The notes under the pieces: model-generated
Databases searched by the model: none
The model's input: only the letters and a program-made list of their open reading frames with translations
Told to the model about the DNA's origin: nothing
In this document: positions 1 to 8,644 of the stretch, piece by piece
Numbering within the stretch: position 1 is the first letter of the stretch
Layout: each line of letters opens with the position of its first letter
DNA from: an uncultured Clostridia bacterium
Lineage (GTDB): Bacteria > Bacillota > Clostridia > Christensenellales > Borkfalkiaceae
Assembly (NCBI GenBank): GCA_949878885.1
Contig: CATLBN010000001.1
Coordinates: forward strand, 89,877-153,876
Direction of reading: 5' to 3'
Length of the DNA: 64,000 bases
Program-made: the position numbers and the translations under genes

Positions 1-291
1 TATCTGGATGGCGGAGTTTCGGCCGCTAGGCAGTTCGTTTTAAACACGCTGGATTTTTCAACGCGTTGCACGGATGAAAATTATAAAGGCAGATTGCAGG
101 AATTTTTGCAGGCGCGCGGAGAATGCTATCCCGCATATAAAAAGCGAAACGTGGGCACGCCGCGCCGTCCTGAATTCATTTCGGAAGTATGTGCGCTCGG
201 TAAAACTTTTTTAGGTAGGGCGGGAAGCGTTCAGGAAGCGGAACGGCTTGCCGCAAAAGCTGCGCTTGAATATTTTGAAAAACAAGGTTAA
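1..291 (+). CDS. rnc: Ribonuclease III, C-terminal part (5' end outside window)
   Basis: The frame is open from base 1 to the TAA at 289-291 and gives the last 96 residues of RNase III, the endonuclease that cuts double-stranded RNA in rRNA and mRNA processing. The segment begins in the last helix of the catalytic domain (YLDGGVSAARQFV) and goes into a double-stranded RNA-binding domain: the linker residues YKGRLQEFLQ, the strand with RRPEFISEVC, then a C-terminal helix rich in Ala (ERLAAKAALEYF). The catalytic acidic residues are upstream of the window. It lies 58 bp before smc, and rnc-smc-ftsY is the standard Firmicutes order, which supports the call. Confidence 0.93.
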   Translation, partial: YLDGGVSAARQFVLNTLDFSTRCTDENYKGRLQEFLQARGECYPAYKKRNVGTPRRPEFISEVCALGKTFLGRAGSVQEAERLAAKAALEYFEKQG

Positions 292-349
292 TTAACGGGC
301 AGTCGTTTCTTTTTTATAAATTCGCTTTTTAATTTAAATAGGAATAATT

Positions 350-3300
350 ATGTTAACTTTTAAACAAATACAACTTGTGGGTTTTAAATCTTTTGCGGAT
401 AAAACCACCATAACGCTTGGAGAGGGCGTAACCTGTATAGTAGGACCTAACGGGTGCGGCAAATCAAACGTTGCCGACGCTATCCGCTGGGTTTTGGGCG
501 AACAGTCGGCAAAGATGATGCGCGGTTCGCAGATGATGGACGTAATTTTCGGCGGAACGGAAGCGCGCAGAAAAATGTCTTTTTGCGAAGTAACGCTTAC
601 GTTTGACAATACAAACCGTATTTTCGACATTGATTGCGACGAAGTCGAAATGACAAGAAGACTTTACCGCGACGGTGAAAGCGAATATCTTTTAAATAAA
701 CAGACTTCAAGAATGAAAATTCTTACCGGACTTCTGCACGGCGCCGGCGCCGCCAAAGAAGGATATTCTATTATCGGTCAGGGCAGAATAGAACAGATAA
801 TGAACGCCAAGCCGGAGGACAGGCGTTCCATATTCGAAGAAGCTACCGGTATAGTCGTATTCAAAGACAGAAAAGCAGACGCAGAAAGAAAACTTAACGC
901 GTCAAAGGACAACCTGTTTGTATTTGCGCAGCGTATGCAGGAAGTTGAGCGTCAGTTGAATCCGTTGAAAAAAGCGGCGGAAAACGCGCTTAAATACCGC
1001 GAAATTTATAGCGAACTGAGAAAGCACGAAACCAATCTTTACATATACCGCCACGACGGCGCCGAGGGCGAAAAGCAAAAACTTAACGATAAAAAACGCG
1101 CCGTTGACGAAAAAATAGAATTTTTATCAAACCGAATGGACGAACTGCTGGCTGAATATCAAAATTGCCGCAAGGGTCTTGACGAAGCGGACGTAACTTT
1201 GCAGGACTTGAACGACAGAGTTCGCCGTTATGAAGTAGGAATAGAGCATAAAAGCGGAGAAGCTAAGCTTTATACCGAAAAAGCGCGTTCGGTTAAACAG
1301 AAACTTGCAAGCGCACAGGAAGATATAGCTTATTCCGCAAAGCGTATAGACGAAATAGACCGCGACGTGCGCCGCGCGGAAGCTTTAAGCGGCAAAAACA
1401 ACGACAGAATTTTGTCTATGCGTTCGCAAACCGATAAATTCCGCTCGGAAATTGCCGAACTTTCAAAAAAGATTTCCGATTACGAATATATGACGGGCGA
1501 GCACAGAAAAAAGGTTATGGACACTTTCAAAGACCTGTCGGATATGCGCCAGAATATGGGCTCGCTTTCGGCGCAGAAACAGTTATTAAAAGAAAGACTT
1601 GCCGAAATCGACGCCGATATGGAAAAAATCCGCGCACGCAGGGACGAGTGCAGGGCGGCTTACGGCGAATGTATAGAAAAGGGTAATACGCTTACCGATT
1701 TGCTTGGGAACGAGAACGTTCTTTTATCCGATGCGGAAGAAAAAGTAAAACAAAGCGAAGACAAAATTCAGCTTTTAATCAAACAAATTTACGATACCGA
1801 AGCGCAGATAAGAAGTATTAACGACAGCCTTGCAACTTACAGGGCGCTGCGCGACAGATTTGACGGATATATTTATTCTGTTAAAAAACTGATGAGCGAC
1901 GTTAAAGACAACGCCGAACTTTCAAGTAAAGTAAAGGGACTTATCGCTGACGTTGTTTCCTGCGAAAAAGATTACGAAGTTGCAATAGAAACTTCATTCG
2001 GCGGCGCAATGCAAAACGTTATTACGGGTACGCGCGAAGAAGCGAGAGAGCTTATAGAATACTTAAAGCGCACCCGTTCCGGACAGGTAACTTTTTTGCC
2101 TATAGAAGCGTTAAAACCGCGCTATGAAAACGACCAAATCAAATCTGCCGTTAAAGACATGGGCGCAATAGGTTTTGCAATTAATTTGGTTAAATTCGAT
2201 AAACAGTTCGAAAACGTTATACATAATTTATTGGGCAATACTTTAATAGTAGACAACATACAAAACGCAACGCAGATAGCCCGCCGCTATCCGCGCGCGT
2301 TTAAAATAGTAACTTTGGACGGCGATATAATTTCTACAAGCGGTTCTATGACCGGCGGCTCCAAACGTGAAGTCGCAGGCAACCTTCTTGCCAACGAAAG
2401 GCGCATTAAAGAGCTGGAAGAAAGCATAGAAGTAAAAAAATCTTTCCTTCTGCGCGCCGACGGCAAACGGGCGGAATTAGACGCGTCAAAGCGCGTTGCC
2501 TCCGACGAGTTGGCTATTCTTCAAAAGAAATTGCAGAGCGCAAGATTGGAACTTGCGTCGCTTACCGAAAAGCAGTCGTCGCTGTTGCAGGCGGTAACTT
2601 CCGCCGAAAGCGAGTATGCGGCTTACGGACAGTCCGGCAACGCGCTTAAACAGCGTCTTGCGGGATTGGATAGCGAATATAGCGGAGTTTCGGCAGGCGC
2701 AAGCAATTTAACAAAGCAGTCGGACGCGGCAAATTCCGCAATGGACGATATGAGCGCGGAGTTTGATAAGCTTACGGCAGAGCGCAACGAAAAGACCGAA
2801 AGGCTTAACAGTTTGCTTGTGGAAATTGCTTCGTTGGAGAGCGCCGTTAAAGCGGGCGCGGAAAACGTTGAAAGGCTTGCAAAAGAAAAAGACGGGTTGT
2901 TATTGAAGATAGAAAAAACAAATGCTTTGATACCGCAGATTCAGCGTGAAATCGACGAGCTCAACGCTCAGGCGGAGCGTACCGCGCTTACTGCAGAAGA
3001 ACAGGCGGTTGTCAACGATTTGCGCCGACAGATAAGCGAGGTAACAAACTCCAAAAACACCTATAACGAACGCATTAAAGAAATTGACGCGGAACGGCTT
3101 TCAAGTTATAACGAGCGCGAAGAACTTACTGTTAAAACCCATAATCTTGAAATGGCGCTTACCAAAATAGACAGTGACTTGGAATATTTAAGACAGCGCA
3201 TAGAGGAAGAATACGGAGAAACGTACGAAGGCTGTTTAAAATATAAAGAGGAAAATTACGACGCGTCAACGGCAAATTCGCAAATAGCAAACTGTAAGCG

Positions 3301-3949
3301 TCAGCTTACTATGCTGGGTGCTGTTAATCCAAATGCCGTTGAAGAATTCGACGAAGTCAGCGCCAGATACGAAAAAATGGTTGCCGAACGTGAGGATTTG
3401 GAAAAGGGAATTTCCGATTTAACGGTTGCGCTTGACGATATTCGTGCGGAAATGCTTAAAATTTTCGACGAAGGTTTTAATCTAATTAACGAAAACTTTA
3501 AGCGTACGTTTAAAGAACTTTTCGGCGGAGGCAAAGCCGAATTGCAGCTTGATTATACCGACTGCGACGACCCGTTAAACGCCGGCGTTGAAATTATAGC
3601 CTGTCCTCCCGGTAAAAAACTTACCAAAATATCGCTTTTATCAGGCGGCGAACGCGCGCTTACCGCAATAGCAATACTGTTTGCGATAATAGGTATGCGC
3701 CCTATGCCGTTCTGCGTGCTTGACGAAATTGAAGCGGCGCTTGACGAAGCAAACGTTGCAAGGTATGCAAAATATCTTAAAAAATTTGCGGAAAATACGC
3801 AGTTTATAGTTATTACGCACCGTAAACCCACTATGGAAAATGCCGATATTCTGTTCGGCGTTACAATGGAGGAGAAGGGCGTATCCAAAGTGGTATCCGT
3901 TAAAATTTCCGAAGTTGCCGAAAGATTGGGCGGCGACACTATTGTTTAA
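350..3949 (+). CDS. smc: Chromosome segregation protein SMC
   Basis: This 1199-residue condensin ATPase organises and segregates the chromosome together with ScpA and ScpB (not in the window). The length is normal for the family. Walker A (GPNGCGKSN) is at residues 32-40, the signature LSGGERALTA near 1097 and Walker B (FCVLDEIEAALDE) near 1120. Two long Glu/Lys-rich coiled coils flank a hinge at about residues 500-670. The hinge contains the Gly-rich SGSMTGGS segment. The ATG at 350 is preceded by AGGAATAATT as a modest ribosome binding site. It follows rnc and is followed 20 bp later by ftsY, so the three genes are probably co-transcribed. Confidence 0.98.
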   Translation: MLTFKQIQLVGFKSFADKTTITLGEGVTCIVGPNGCGKSNVADAIRWVLGEQSAKMMRGSQMMDVIFGGTEARRKMSFCEVTLTFDNTNRIFDIDCDEVEMTRRLYRDGESEYLLNKQTSRMKILTGLLHGAGAAKEGYSIIGQGRIEQIMNAKPEDRRSIFEEATGIVVFKDRKADAERKLNASKDNLFVFAQRMQEVERQLNPLKKAAENALKYREIYSELRKHETNLYIYRHDGAEGEKQKLNDKKRAVDEKIEFLSNRMDELLAEYQNCRKGLDEADVTLQDLNDRVRRYEVGIEHKSGEAKLYTEKARSVKQKLASAQEDIAYSAKRIDEIDRDVRRAEALSGKNNDRILSMRSQTDKFRSEIAELSKKISDYEYMTGEHRKKVMDTFKDLSDMRQNMGSLSAQKQLLKERLAEIDADMEKIRARRDECRAAYGECIEKGNTLTDLLGNENVLLSDAEEKVKQSEDKIQLLIKQIYDTEAQIRSINDSLATYRALRDRFDGYIYSVKKLMSDVKDNAELSSKVKGLIADVVSCEKDYEVAIETSFGGAMQNVITGTREEARELIEYLKRTRSGQVTFLPIEALKPRYENDQIKSAVKDMGAIGFAINLVKFDKQFENVIHNLLGNTLIVDNIQNATQIARRYPRAFKIVTLDGDIISTSGSMTGGSKREVAGNLLANERRIKELEESIEVKKSFLLRADGKRAELDASKRVASDELAILQKKLQSARLELASLTEKQSSLLQAVTSAESEYAAYGQSGNALKQRLAGLDSEYSGVSAGASNLTKQSDAANSAMDDMSAEFDKLTAERNEKTERLNSLLVEIASLESAVKAGAENVERLAKEKDGLLLKIEKTNALIPQIQREIDELNAQAERTALTAEEQAVVNDLRRQISEVTNSKNTYNERIKEIDAERLSSYNEREELTVKTHNLEMALTKIDSDLEYLRQRIEEEYGETYEGCLKYKEENYDASTANSQIANCKRQLTMLGAVNPNAVEEFDEVSARYEKMVAEREDLEKGISDLTVALDDIRAEMLKIFDEGFNLINENFKRTFKELFGGGKAELQLDYTDCDDPLNAGVEIIACPPGKKLTKISLLSGGERALTAIAILFAIIGMRPMPFCVLDEIEAALDEANVARYAKYLKKFAENTQFIVITHRKPTMENADILFGVTMEEKGVSKVVSVKISEVAERLGGDTIV

Positions 3950-3969
3950 TTTAAATTAGGAGAGTATAA

Positions 3970-4866
3970 GTGGGAGTTTTTTCCAAATTAAAAAACGCGC
4001 TTAAAAAAACGCGTGAAGGACTTTCTTCGGCGCTTTCGGGTTTGTTTTCAAAAAACAAAATCGGCGACGAATTTTACGAAGAACTTGAAGAAATATTGAT
4101 TGGCGCCGATATTTCCGTTATAACGGCGGAAGAAGTTGTGGAAGAAATCCGTGCGGAGGCAAAGCAGGAAAAACTTAAAGACGAACAGTTTGTGCGTGAT
4201 TTATTAAAAGACGTTTTGGAAGAAAAACTTACCGAAGCGGAAATTCCTGAAATTGCTTATCCAGCTGTTATAATGCTTGTAGGCGTAAACGGGGTCGGTA
4301 AAACAACAACGGCAGGCAAACTTGCATCTTATTTTTTAAACAAGGGCAAAAGCGTTACGGTTGCTGCTGCGGATACTTTCCGCGCGGCGGCTGCGGACCA
4401 GCTATCGGTTTGGGCGGAAAGAGCAAAAGTGCGCATAGTAAAACACGAGGAGGGAAGCGACCCGTCGGCCGTTGTGTTCGATGCGCTGTCTTCGGCTAAA
4501 GCAAAAAATACAGACGTTGTAATTATAGATACCGCAGGCAGACTGCACGTTAAAGCCAATTTAATGGAAGAACTTAAAAAAATGTCGCGTGTGGTTGAAA
4601 GAGAATATCCGTTGTCAAACTTTTATAAACTTTTGATTTTAGACGCAACTACGGGTAACAATGCTATTTCACAAGCGCAGATTTTCAACGATGCGGTTGA
4701 ACTTGACGGAATAGTTTTAACCAAGCTTGACAGTTCCGCAAAAGGCGGATTTGTTATTTCTTTGTGCAGCGATTTGCAAATACCCGTACTGTTTACGGGC
4801 ACGGGCGAAAAAACGGAAGATTTGGAATTGTTTAACCCCGAAGAATTTATTGACGGAATTTTATAA
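3970..4866 (+). CDS. ftsY: Signal recognition particle receptor FtsY
   Basis: FtsY is the SRP receptor GTPase that docks ribosome-SRP complexes at the membrane for co-translational insertion. The 298 residues form a compact NG protein: a short basic N-terminal segment instead of the long acidic A domain of enterobacteria, an N helical bundle, then the G domain with GVNGVGKTTT (residue about 106), DTAGR (about 187) and TKLD (about 250). The start is GTG at 3970, supported by AGGAGAG ten bases upstream; no ATG in a good position precedes it. It closes the rnc-smc-ftsY operon. A repeat element and a long palindrome follow the stop codon. Confidence 0.97.
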   Translation: MGVFSKLKNALKKTREGLSSALSGLFSKNKIGDEFYEELEEILIGADISVITAEEVVEEIRAEAKQEKLKDEQFVRDLLKDVLEEKLTEAEIPEIAYPAVIMLVGVNGVGKTTTAGKLASYFLNKGKSVTVAAADTFRAAAADQLSVWAERAKVRIVKHEEGSDPSAVVFDALSSAKAKNTDVVIIDTAGRLHVKANLMEELKKMSRVVEREYPLSNFYKLLILDATTGNNAISQAQIFNDAVELDGIVLTKLDSSAKGGFVISLCSDLQIPVLFTGTGEKTEDLELFNPEEFIDGIL

Positions 4867-4882
4867 AATCGTTTAAATCAAG

Positions 4883-4900
4883 CATATTACGGGGGCAATT
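4883..4900 (+). repeat. Dispersed element copy 1 (core CATATTACGGGGGCAATT)
   Basis: First of six copies of an unrecognised short repeat. The core starts 16 nt after the ftsY stop codon, on the same strand. The 22 nt from 4881 to 4902 are identical to copy 5 at 61139-61160. A T-TAAA-type segment lies 5-10 nt before the core, as in the other copies. Function unknown. Confidence 0.7.
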
Positions 4901-4923
4901 AATATTTTCATAAAAATAAGAGA

Positions 4924-4953
4924 GCGCGGGACGGCAATATTGCCGTCCCGCGC
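4924..4953. terminator. Perfect 30-bp palindrome, probable bidirectional terminator
   Basis: The 30 bases from 4924 to 4953 are a perfect inverted repeat centred on AATATT, giving a very stable G+C-rich stem. It sits between ftsY (+) and the convergent rubrerythrin unit (-). The U-rich tract is better on the minus-strand side, where TCTCTTATTTTTAT follows the stem, so it may act mainly on the rubrerythrin transcript. On the plus strand ATTTGCATAAAA follows, which is a weaker tail. Confidence 0.65.
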
Positions 4954-4994
4954 ATTTGCATAAAAAATATGCAGTTTAAAAGCTATTTATAAAC

Positions 4995-5012
4995 GTTGCC
5001 CCCCGAATATGG
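4995..5012 (-). repeat. Dispersed element copy 2 (minus strand)
   Basis: Read on the minus strand the core is CCATATTCGGGGGGCAAC, preceded by TAAACTGCG. It begins 20 nt after the TAA at 5033-5035 that ends the small ORF downstream of rubrerythrin, and it has the same orientation as that ORF. Copies 1 and 5 are placed the same way relative to their upstream genes. Confidence 0.65.
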
Positions 5013-5032
5013 CGCAGTTTAGGTCAATCGGG

Positions 5033-5240
5033 TTATAAATCGTCAACGTCCTGAACAGGCTTTCCGCCGTCTATGGGCGTACCCGTATAGCTTCCGTTGG
5101 GGTCAAAGCTGTCTTTAAACTTATTTGCAGTTTTTCGTGCTTTTGCCACAACCCTTACCGCCGCAGTTCTTAACGTTCTTCTCGCTGCCGGAGCAGTTCT
5201 TTGTGTTCTGAGTTTTGTTGTTTTCGTTGGTCTTTCTCAT
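5033..5240 (-). CDS. Small Cys/Asn/Lys-rich ORF coupled to rubrerythrin, apparently frameshifted
   Basis: Too short for usual gene callers. An ATG at 5240-5238 overlaps the rubrerythrin TGA as ATGA and has an excellent AAAAGGAGAAAAT ribosome binding site. This frame gives 39 residues, very rich in Asn and Lys with five Cys (NCSGSEKNVKNCGGKGCG in the middle, ending KNCK), and stops with TAA at 5123-5121. The +1 frame is open from the rubrerythrin stop to TAA at 5035-5033. After the first frame's stop it encodes a tail containing FDPNGSYTGTPIDGG and ending VQDVDDL. That tail looks like the C-terminus of small clostridial proteins I recall (from memory, not searched). The likeliest reading is one protein interrupted near AAATAAG, by mutation, sequencing error or programmed shifting. 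Translational coupling suggests a role linked to rubrerythrin, but no function is known. Confidence 0.6.
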
Positions 5241-5833
5241 ATTTTCTCCTTTTCAAACGGAATGTGCAACAGTACTTCGCCTTGACTTGCCTGGCAAAGA
5301 GGACACTTGTCCCAAGCCTTGGTTGAGGTGTGCATATAGCCGCACTCGCCGCAAATATAGAGTATGGGGGATTCGTTTGAATATAAAACGCCCTTAGAGA
5401 ACGCTTCGCAAAGATATCTGAAAATAATTTCGTGATGTTCTTCAACTTTAGCAATAAGCTTAAAAAGAGCGGCTATATCCTTGTAACCTTCTTCTTCTGC
5501 ATCTTTAGCGAAAGCGGGGTAAATAACGGAATGTTCTTCGTGTTCGTCTTCTGCGGCAAATTTAAGGCAAGTGGCAATATCTCCTCCGTGATAAGGATAT
5601 CCGGCGTCGATATTTATATTGTCTAAATACTGACCGCGTTTTTGCAGTTCTTCAAAGAACCTTCTCGCGTGCACTGTTTCGTTTTTTGCAAGAACTTTTA
5701 TGGCGTCGGCAAGGGCAATATATCCCTGTGCGGTTGCCGCGCGTGCTATAAGCTGATAGCGCATTCCCGCTTGGCTTTCGCCTGCAAAACTTCTTGCAAG
5801 ATTTTTGTAAGTCTTGGTTTCGTCAAATTGCAT
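5237..5833 (-). CDS. rbr: Rubrerythrin
   Basis: This is a 198-residue oxidative-stress protein of anaerobes that reduces hydrogen peroxide at a non-haem di-iron site, with electrons passed through a rubredoxin domain. The ferritin-like four-helix domain occupies about residues 1-150 and shows the paired metal-ligand motifs: Glu in AGESQAGMRY, NETVHARRF, EDEHEE and VEEHHEIIFRY. The C-terminal rubredoxin-like domain has CGECGYMH and CPLC. The ATG at 5833 has an AGGAAAG ribosome binding site (ACGGAGGAAAGTT). Its stop overlaps the start of the small Cys-rich ORF. The upstream TAGAATAATATACAC segment is A+T-rich and could hold a peroxide-regulator site, but I cannot establish that. Confidence 0.95.
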   Translation of the reverse strand: MQFDETKTYKNLARSFAGESQAGMRYQLIARAATAQGYIALADAIKVLAKNETVHARRFFEELQKRGQYLDNINIDAGYPYHGGDIATCLKFAAEDEHEEHSVIYPAFAKDAEEEGYKDIAALFKLIAKVEEHHEIIFRYLCEAFSKGVLYSNESPILYICGECGYMHTSTKAWDKCPLCQASQGEVLLHIPFEKEKI

Positions 5834-6076
5834 AACTTTCCTCCGTCTAAAATTATTGTGTATATTATTCTACGGTTTATGCAATCAGGCTTTTGGAATT
5901 ATTTGTAAATAACACAAACTGATTAAAAATAATAAAATCTGCCTTAAATATTGTGTTTTTCGATAAATTTCGACATAATGCAACAATAGACAATAAAAAT
6001 TTCCCCAAAAAAAGAAAGACATATTTAATTGCAGATATATTATATTTAAGAAAAAGTTAAAATGGATTAACAAAAA

Positions 6077-7501
6077 ATGAAATTTGTAAGTTTTAAAAAA
6101 TGTTTTTCGGTATTCATTGTTTCGGCAATTTTATTTTTTGCTTGCGCAACTTGTTTAAGCGCTTGCGGCAAAGAAACGGCGTCCGCTAATCCTTATTCAA
6201 ATTATATAACGGCCGTATATGCCAAATACCTAAGCCAATCGCTTTCAGCCGGCGACGAAGTGCTTTCGTACGAAGAATGGCTTAAATCTATTAAAGGCGA
6301 TAGCGGAGAAAACGGCAAATCGGCTTACGAATTATATTTGGAAGCGCTTAAAGAAGGAGAAATCCCTCTTACTAAGGATGAGTGGCTTGCTTCGCTTTCA
6401 GGAGTAAGTATTTCACAAGTTAAAGCAAGCGAAGACGGTAAATATATAATTTTCTTTTTTACGGACGGTAAAACGGAAAAAGTAAAAATTCCGTTTCCGT
6501 CAAATTCGCATACTCACAGTTTCGGAGAAATAATAACGGTTTTGCCGCCGCGATTTTTCCGCGAAGGATTGGGTTATAAAGTCTGCTCTTTTGACGGTTA
6601 TAAAGAACTTGAAGTAATTCCCGCGTTGGGATATATAATAAAAGCGGTGTTCCGCGACGGCGGCGCGGCTGTTGCCGACGTGTTGATTACCGTAAACGGG
6701 GAAACCGTAAAAACCGATTCGGAAGGTTACGCGTTTTTTATGAATACCGTACGCGGCGAGTATACTGTGGAAGCGTCGGCAAAAGGATATATATTTTCAG
6801 ATACGCTTGTTACGGACGGCAGCGGCGAATACGTTATTACGCTTGACGCAGCTCCTAAAGTTTTGCATACGTTTAAATTAGTTGACGAGGAAAATTTACC
6901 TGTTGGAGAAGGAATAACTTTAAGCGCCGTATGCGGCGGAGAAACGGTTGCGTTCGGTCAAACGGACGTAGGCGGAAACGTAACATTAAATTTACTGCCT
7001 GACGAGTATGAAATACGTTTGGATTTCGGCGGCAGGTCGGATGAGTTTGAAGCGTTTACACCTATTAACGTAAGTTTGGGCAGTTCCGATAACCAAACTG
7101 TAATTACCGTAGTAAAATCTTTAAGGGATTCCGTTAACGAGGTAGAATTTGACCTGAATAATTCGGCTGTTTTGCAAATTTTATCCGAAAACGACGTTTT
7201 CAATTTTAAAAGCGCCGGCGTTGACCCGTTATATGTTTTCGGCGTTACATACGGATATATAGCCCAATTAACCGTAACCGACGAAAGCGGCGGTAAAATA
7301 TTTATAGTGAAAAACGGAGTAATTACAGATGATGCAAACATGTATTTAATGCATTTAGGCGAAGAAGACCGTCCGTCATCCGGTTCTGATAACGTTGCAA
7401 ATATTTCCCTTAGCGGAATAAACATAAACTGCACTTTAGAATTTTCTGTTTTTAAAAGCGGCGCTGACCCTGTGATAATGGAAATTATGTTTGAAATTTA
7501 A
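6077..7501 (+). CDS. Secreted lipoprotein with carboxypeptidase-regulatory-like (Ig-fold) domain
   Basis: The 474 residues begin with a signal peptide and a lipobox, LSAC (Cys about residue 30), so the protein should be lipid-anchored on the outer face of the membrane. The N-terminal part has two repeats of a YEEWLKSIKG / KDEWLASLSG type that surround a GDSGENGKSAYELY stretch, common in clostridial surface proteins. In the middle, a segment with ADVLITVNGE...TDSEGYAFF...GEYTVEASAKGY matches the carboxypeptidase-regulatory-like fold, and a second such unit follows (FKLVDEENLPVGEG). No catalytic motif is visible. It stands alone between the divergent rubrerythrin gene and the glucokinase. Exact function unknown; adhesion or substrate binding is inference. 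Confidence 0.75.
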   Translation: MKFVSFKKCFSVFIVSAILFFACATCLSACGKETASANPYSNYITAVYAKYLSQSLSAGDEVLSYEEWLKSIKGDSGENGKSAYELYLEALKEGEIPLTKDEWLASLSGVSISQVKASEDGKYIIFFFTDGKTEKVKIPFPSNSHTHSFGEIITVLPPRFFREGLGYKVCSFDGYKELEVIPALGYIIKAVFRDGGAAVADVLITVNGETVKTDSEGYAFFMNTVRGEYTVEASAKGYIFSDTLVTDGSGEYVITLDAAPKVLHTFKLVDEENLPVGEGITLSAVCGGETVAFGQTDVGGNVTLNLLPDEYEIRLDFGGRSDEFEAFTPINVSLGSSDNQTVITVVKSLRDSVNEVEFDLNNSAVLQILSENDVFNFKSAGVDPLYVFGVTYGYIAQLTVTDESGGKIFIVKNGVITDDANMYLMHLGEEDRPSSGSDNVANISLSGININCTLEFSVFKSGADPVIMEIMFEI

Positions 7502-7603
7502 TATAAGATGCCTGCGTTAAACCTTAATTAATTGACAAACAGTTAATAAAAGTATAAATTTATATAAAGAAATATTTATGCGTTAAAACGTAAGGTTAAA
7601 GTT

Positions 7604-8545
7604 ATGAAGTATTACTTAGGCATCGATATCGGAGGAATGACTGTAAAGGGCGCGCTTATTGACCAAACTGCGGCAATCAAGTCCGAAGGCAGTATTGCAA
7701 CGGCGTGCGAACAGGGCGGCGAGGCAATGTGTAACAATATTGCCCGTCTTGTTATATCGCTTTTGGAAAAGAGCGCAATATCCAAGCAGGAAATCGAGGG
7801 TATGGGAGTCGGCTGCCCCGGCGTTATAGACAGTTTAAACGGAATAGTGGTTTTTGCCGGTAATTTGGGACTTAAAAATTTTCCGCTTGCAAAAATTATT
7901 TCCGAAAAAACGGGGCTTAAAGTAAAACTTACAAACGACGCCAACGCGGCGGCTTTGGGCGAAGCCAAGTTCGGCGCAGGAAAAAAATATTCCGACAGTA
8001 TATTGGTAACGCTTGGAACGGGCGTTGGCGGCGGCATTGTTATAAACGGTAAACTATTCGAAGGCGGAAATTCCGCAGGCACAGAAATAGGTCATATGGT
8101 AATTGCCGAAGACGGTAAACCCTGTACCTGCGGCAGACGCGGATGCTTTGAAAGTTACGCTTCCGCAACCGCGCTTATGGAACAAACGCGTGAGGCAATG
8201 CGCAATAACCCCCAAAGCGCAATGTGGAAAACTTATAATTTGCAAACCGCAAGCGGCAAAACGGCTTTCGATTATTCGGATTGCGACAAAGCGGCAAAAT
8301 CGGTTGCGGATAATTACATAAAGTACCTTGCCTGCGGAATAATAAATCTTGCCAATATCTTCCGCCCTCAGGTTATAATGTTGGGCGGCGGCGTAAGCGA
8401 ACAGGGCGAAAATTTAACCGCGCCTATACAGAAAATACTCAACGCTCAAATTATGGGCGGCAATAATTACGCACCCGTTAAAGTAGTAAAAGCTACTCTC
8501 GGCAACAGGGCAGGCGCATTCGGCGCCGCAGCGCTGTTTATGTAA
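7604..8545 (+). CDS. ROK-family glucokinase
   Basis: This 313-residue sugar kinase probably phosphorylates glucose at the 6-position with ATP. The N-terminal phosphate-binding loop is GIDIGGMTVKG (residues 5-15). The catalytic region has the NDANAAALGEAKFG motif, and GTGVGGGIV follows. The ROK zinc site is complete: the His of GHMVIAEDGK with the Cys residues of CTCGRRGC. Length and motif order agree with Firmicutes glucokinases rather than with ROK repressors, since no N-terminal helix-turn-helix is present. The ATG follows TAAGGTTAAAGTT. The gene is monocistronic, with a strong terminator 20 bp after the stop. Confidence 0.92.
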   Translation: MKYYLGIDIGGMTVKGALIDQTAAIKSEGSIATACEQGGEAMCNNIARLVISLLEKSAISKQEIEGMGVGCPGVIDSLNGIVVFAGNLGLKNFPLAKIISEKTGLKVKLTNDANAAALGEAKFGAGKKYSDSILVTLGTGVGGGIVINGKLFEGGNSAGTEIGHMVIAEDGKPCTCGRRGCFESYASATALMEQTREAMRNNPQSAMWKTYNLQTASGKTAFDYSDCDKAAKSVADNYIKYLACGIINLANIFRPQVIMLGGGVSEQGENLTAPIQKILNAQIMGGNNYAPVKVVKATLGNRAGAFGAAALFM

Positions 8546-8562
8546 AATAAATAAAAATTGCA

Positions 8563-8598
8563 ATCTCCGACTGTAAAAACGCAGTCGGAGATTTTTTT
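8563..8598 (+). terminator. Intrinsic terminator after glucokinase
   Basis: An 11-bp perfect stem (ATCTCCGACTG / CAGTCGGAGAT) with an 8-nt A-rich loop is followed by a run of seven T. It ends the glucokinase transcript and isolates the bile salt hydrolase gene. Confidence 0.9.
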
Positions 8599-8644
8599 AA
8601 TAAAGTTTTCGGTTAAAAATACGTAAGTTTACAATAATTAAAAT

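Noticed and set aside
4867..5032. Possible small RNA in the ftsY-rubrerythrin gap
   Set aside because: The palindrome is explained as a terminator and the rest by repeat copies 1 and 2; no promoter for a separate RNA is evident.
5885..6073. 62-residue minus-strand ORF between rubrerythrin and the lipoprotein gene
   Set aside because: It is very rich in Phe, Leu and Tyr from A+T-rich sequence and has no ribosome binding site or family signal; the stretch is better read as a promoter region.
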